DNA of 16,588 nt from contig JALXCG010000554.1 of assembly GCA_026991065.1 (NCBI GenBank), forward strand, positions 1 to 16,588, in the 5' to 3' direction. Positions within the stretch are counted from its first letter, which is position 1. The number at the start of each line of letters is the position of its first letter. Of the stretch, positions 14,737-16,588 are shown piece by piece. The DNA is from Gemmatimonadota bacterium (GTDB lineage: Bacteria > GCA-2686955). A program made the translations under genes and the position numbers. The notes beneath the pieces are model-generated. The model ran no database searches. It was not told where the DNA came from and saw only the letters and a list, made by a program, of their open reading frames with translations.

Positions 14737-14897
14737 TCACAGGCTCCTTGGCCGTGCCCGGCGCAGTTTGTCCAACCCGATGGGCGTATAGACCGTTTAA
14801 TCGGTGGCGAATCGCAGCGAGTCGTGAGAACCGTCACGCTTCCCCGCGATTTGGTTAAACTCAGTTTTTTCTGGTGCGGTGATCGCCCGTGGGGGAA

Positions 14898-15869
14898 TCA
14901 GCCGGCGCCATTTGATGCACGATCCGGAACAATGCGAGTTCCCGCGCTCCCCTCCCAGGCGCGGGGCAGCGCGGCGAAAGAGGTAATCAGAACCTCTTTG
15001 CCTCCATTGCGAAGAAAATCGATTGCGCCTTCAATCTTGGGCCCCATGGAACCGGCAGGGAACTCCCCCTGTGCCAAGTATTGCTCAGCTTCGCTGACCG
15101 TCAGTTGGTCCAACTCGCGCGCATCTGGCGTGCCAAATCCCAGGGCCACCCGCTCCACAGCGGTGAGAATGATCATGTAGTCTGCCTCGATCTCCTTGGC
15201 CAGGAGAGCGGAAGCGCGGTCCTTGTCTATCACCGCGTCAACCCCATCCAGCAGGCCATGCTCAGTCTCGGTAACCGGCACCCCTCCCCCACCGCACGCG
15301 ATAACGATCTGCCCTTGGTCAACCAGCGCCTTGATCGCCGGAGCTTCCACGATCCGCACCGGGCGGGGCGATGGGACCAAGCGCCGATAGCCCGATTTTG
15401 CATCTCCGCTGACCCGCCAACCATGGGCGCGGAATCTGGCGGCATCCTCTTCTGTGCAAGGCATCCCAATGGGCTTGCTTGGGTCCCGCAGCGCGGGATC
15501 AGCCTCGTCGACGACGACTTGGGTCACAAGAGCGGTAACGGGGCGCGGTTTTCGCTCGAGAACCAGCCAATTGTCGATGACCTGAGCGAGCATGTAGCCG
15601 ATTCCGCCCTGCGTATCCGCCACCAAGACACCGAGCGGCCTGGCCGGTGTTACGCCGCGGGCGATCTCCATGCGGGCGAGCGCCATCCCCACCTGCGGGC
15701 CATTTCCGTGGGTAATGACCAAGCCGGCGTCGGAGCGCAACAGGGGACCGATGCCGCGCACGGCAACCCGCGTATGATAGAACTGCTCGTGAATCTCACC
15801 GGTGTCATCCGCGCCGGTAATCGCGTTGCCGCCAAAAGCGATAACTACACGTTTTGGGAAATCTACCAT
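14898..15869 (-). CDS. arcC: Carbamate kinase
   Basis: Carbamate kinase interconverts carbamoyl phosphate + ADP and carbamate + ATP, usually as the ATP-yielding last step of the arginine deiminase or agmatine pathways. The 323 residues are slightly long for the family because of the C-terminal tail. It shows IAFGGNA (10-16), THGNGPQVG (53-61), SKPIG with Lys132 (131-135), CGGGGVPV (192-199), VIDKDRASALLA (213-224) and the PAGSMGPKIEGAI loop (271-283). These include the expected active-site lysines. The ribosome site before the ATG at 15869 is weak. arcA and arcB are not neighbours; the gene sits alone between rfaE2 and sucC, so it may serve another carbamoyl-phosphate-producing pathway. Confidence 0.93.
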   Translation of the reverse strand: MVDFPKRVVIAFGGNAITGADDTGEIHEQFYHTRVAVRGIGPLLRSDAGLVITHGNGPQVGMALARMEIARGVTPARPLGVLVADTQGGIGYMLAQVIDNWLVLERKPRPVTALVTQVVVDEADPALRDPSKPIGMPCTEEDAARFRAHGWRVSGDAKSGYRRLVPSPRPVRIVEAPAIKALVDQGQIVIACGGGGVPVTETEHGLLDGVDAVIDKDRASALLAKEIEADYMIILTAVERVALGFGTPDARELDQLTVSEAEQYLAQGEFPAGSMGPKIEGAIDFLRNGGKEVLITSFAALPRAWEGSAGTRIVPDRASNGAG

Positions 15870-15917
15870 GGGAGTTTCCGGGACAGTTGCCAGGTGGCCA
15901 AGAGAATGAGAGTGCAG

Positions 15918-15947
15918 AGGCTATCGAGCCACCCCGCACACGGTCAA
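15918..15947 (-). promoter_or_regulatory. Weak promoter candidate upstream of arcC
   Basis: On the minus strand TTGACC (15942-15947) is followed after 18 bp by TAGCCT (15918-15923), 49 bp before the arcC ATG. The -35 is good but the -10 matches poorly, so this is only a candidate. The remainder of the 163-bp spacer between rfaE2 and arcC shows nothing recognisable. Confidence 0.22.
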
Positions 15948-16032
15948 CTGCAATCCCCAGGATTCGCACCGGGCACGCTCGAAGTTGGGTGAGATTTCCA
16001 GCCTGCGCCGGTGATTCGCTCACAATCCGTCG

Positions 16033-16536
16033 CTACACGTCATTTGCCGCTCCCGGCCCGGTCTCGCCTCCTGCGCGAATTCTCGCGATCAAATCACTGG
16101 TGGAATAACCTTCGAGCAGAGGCAATAGCTGGACCCGCCCCCCCCACGAGCGCACCTCTTTCGATCCGATTACAGTGCGCCCGGCATAATCCTCGCCCTT
16201 TACCAGGACATCCGGTCGCAGCGCGATGATCGTTGCCAGCGGGGTGTCGTCGGCAAAAGGGACCAGCAGATCCACGACCCGCAGGGCAGCCACCATGCGG
16301 GCCCGCTCGACCAGCGGAATCCAGGGCCGCTCCGGCCCTTTCAGCCGCCGAACCGAAGCATCGTCGTTGATCGCGACCACCAGAACGTCACCGCAGCTTC
16401 TGGCTCCTTCGAGTGCATGGATGTGCCCCGGATGGAGAAGATCGAAACAGCCGTTGGTGAAAACCACTTGGCGGCCCTGCTCTTTCCAGGCAGCGACGCG
16501 GGCGATGGCCGCGTGGAGTTCCACGACCCGATTCAT
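16033..16536 (-). CDS. rfaE2: D-glycero-beta-D-manno-heptose 1-phosphate adenylyltransferase
   Basis: This is a 167-residue nucleotidyltransferase that makes ADP-heptose for the LPS inner core, equivalent to the C-terminal domain of the bifunctional HldE of Escherichia coli. FTNGCFDLLHPGHIHAL (26-42) contains the HxGH nucleotide-binding site (35-38). LKGPERPWIPLVERARM (65-81), LVKGEDYAGRTVIGSKEV (111-128) and LLEGYSTSDLI (140-150) match the RfaE2 pattern of GG, Gly-Tyr-Ser-Thr and the second nucleotide contact. GGAG lies about 7 nt before the ATG. The stop of the upstream partial gene overlaps this ATG (ATGA), so kinase and adenylyltransferase are probably separate, co-translated proteins. 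It supports an LPS-bearing outer membrane. Confidence 0.92.
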   Translation of the reverse strand: MNRVVELHAAIARVAAWKEQGRQVVFTNGCFDLLHPGHIHALEGARSCGDVLVVAINDDASVRRLKGPERPWIPLVERARMVAALRVVDLLVPFADDTPLATIIALRPDVLVKGEDYAGRTVIGSKEVRSWGGRVQLLPLLEGYSTSDLIARIRAGGETGPGAANDV

Positions 16537-16588
16537 GCCCCTGCTCCATGGTGCGACAGGGCGCTTCGAACTTCGTCCGCGGTGACTG
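16533..16588 (-). CDS. 3' end of a gene upstream of rfaE2, probably heptose-phosphate kinase
   Basis: The last 17 codons of a minus-strand frame end VTADEVRSALSHHGAGA and stop with a TGA that overlaps the rfaE2 ATG. PfkB-type heptose kinases (RfaE1) commonly end with a segment like VTPEELLxAL, and rfaE1 is the usual partner of a separate rfaE2. With so little sequence, the identification rests mainly on position; the coding frame itself is supported by the ATGA overlap. Confidence 0.5.
   Translation of the reverse strand, partial: VTADEVRSALSHHGAGA

Noticed and set aside
14080-15180. 366-codon plus-strand open frame
   Set aside because: It is antisense to sucC, the intergenic spacer and the end of arcC. 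Crossing three annotated units with no recognisable motif marks it as a shadow frame.
16545-16565. GTGCGACAGGGC, partly like the element terminus GCGCGACAGGC
   Set aside because: It lies within the coding end of the upstream gene and has no flanking similarity to copies A or B; probably chance.
1-16588. CRISPR arrays, integrase/attachment sites, intact insertion sequences
   Set aside because: No regularly spaced direct repeats, no transposase or integrase frames, and no tRNA gene that could act as an attachment site were seen.

Overview
This 16.6 kb window reads as ordinary chromosome from a moderately GC-rich Gram-negative (diderm) bacterium. The lipopolysaccharide heptose gene rfaE2, the type II fatty-acid cluster next to yceD-rpmF and rnc, and the sucC-sucD-ndk neighbourhood recall deltaproteobacterial-type lineages (Myxococcota, Desulfobacterota, Binatota and relatives). 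That placement is inference from gene order only. There are no tRNA or rRNA genes, no CRISPR array, no phage genes and no intact insertion sequence.

Region 1 (1-2.9 kb) is an isoprenoid/carotenoid patch. A truncated UbiA-family prenyltransferase and a CruF-type carotenoid biosynthesis protein lie on the plus strand and overlap by 4 bp. A second, diverged CruF-type protein lies on the minus strand and converges on the first with a 52-bp overlap of coding 3' ends. Behind it, also with a 4-bp overlap, is a DedA/VTT-type membrane protein. About 600 bp without a convincing gene (2897-3496) follows.

Region 2 (3.5-10.6 kb) is one long minus-strand series, in transcription order yceD, rpmF, fabD, fabG, acpP, fabF, rnc, etfB, etfA. 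It joins ribosomal protein L32, the type II fatty-acid synthase core, RNase III and both subunits of the electron transfer flavoprotein. Several junctions overlap (yceD/rpmF 4 bp, fabF/rnc 8 bp, rnc/etfB 4 bp), which suggests translational coupling. A sigma70-like promoter candidate lies upstream of yceD. plsX and fabH, which often sit between rpmF and fabD, are absent.

Region 3 (10.8-16.6 kb, minus strand) holds, in transcription order, the end of a probable heptose kinase gene, rfaE2, a carbamate kinase, sucC, sucD, a PTS IIA-CBS fusion protein and ndk. The genes serve LPS precursor synthesis, carbamoyl-phosphate/ATP metabolism, the succinyl-CoA step of the TCA cycle with substrate-level nucleotide phosphorylation, nucleotide balancing, and probably phosphorylation- and nucleotide-responsive regulation.

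The least expected structure is in the gaps of region 3. Two related intergenic elements of about 165 bp, with an 18-bp terminal inverted repeat of the form GGAGsCTGTCGCGmATTG, start directly at the TAG stop codons of sucD and ndk. They lie in opposite internal orientation. A weaker third relic abuts the stop of the PTS IIA-CBS gene. They look like a MITE- or ERIC-like palindromic repeat family used as gene 3' ends. Nothing visible links them to a transposase in the window.
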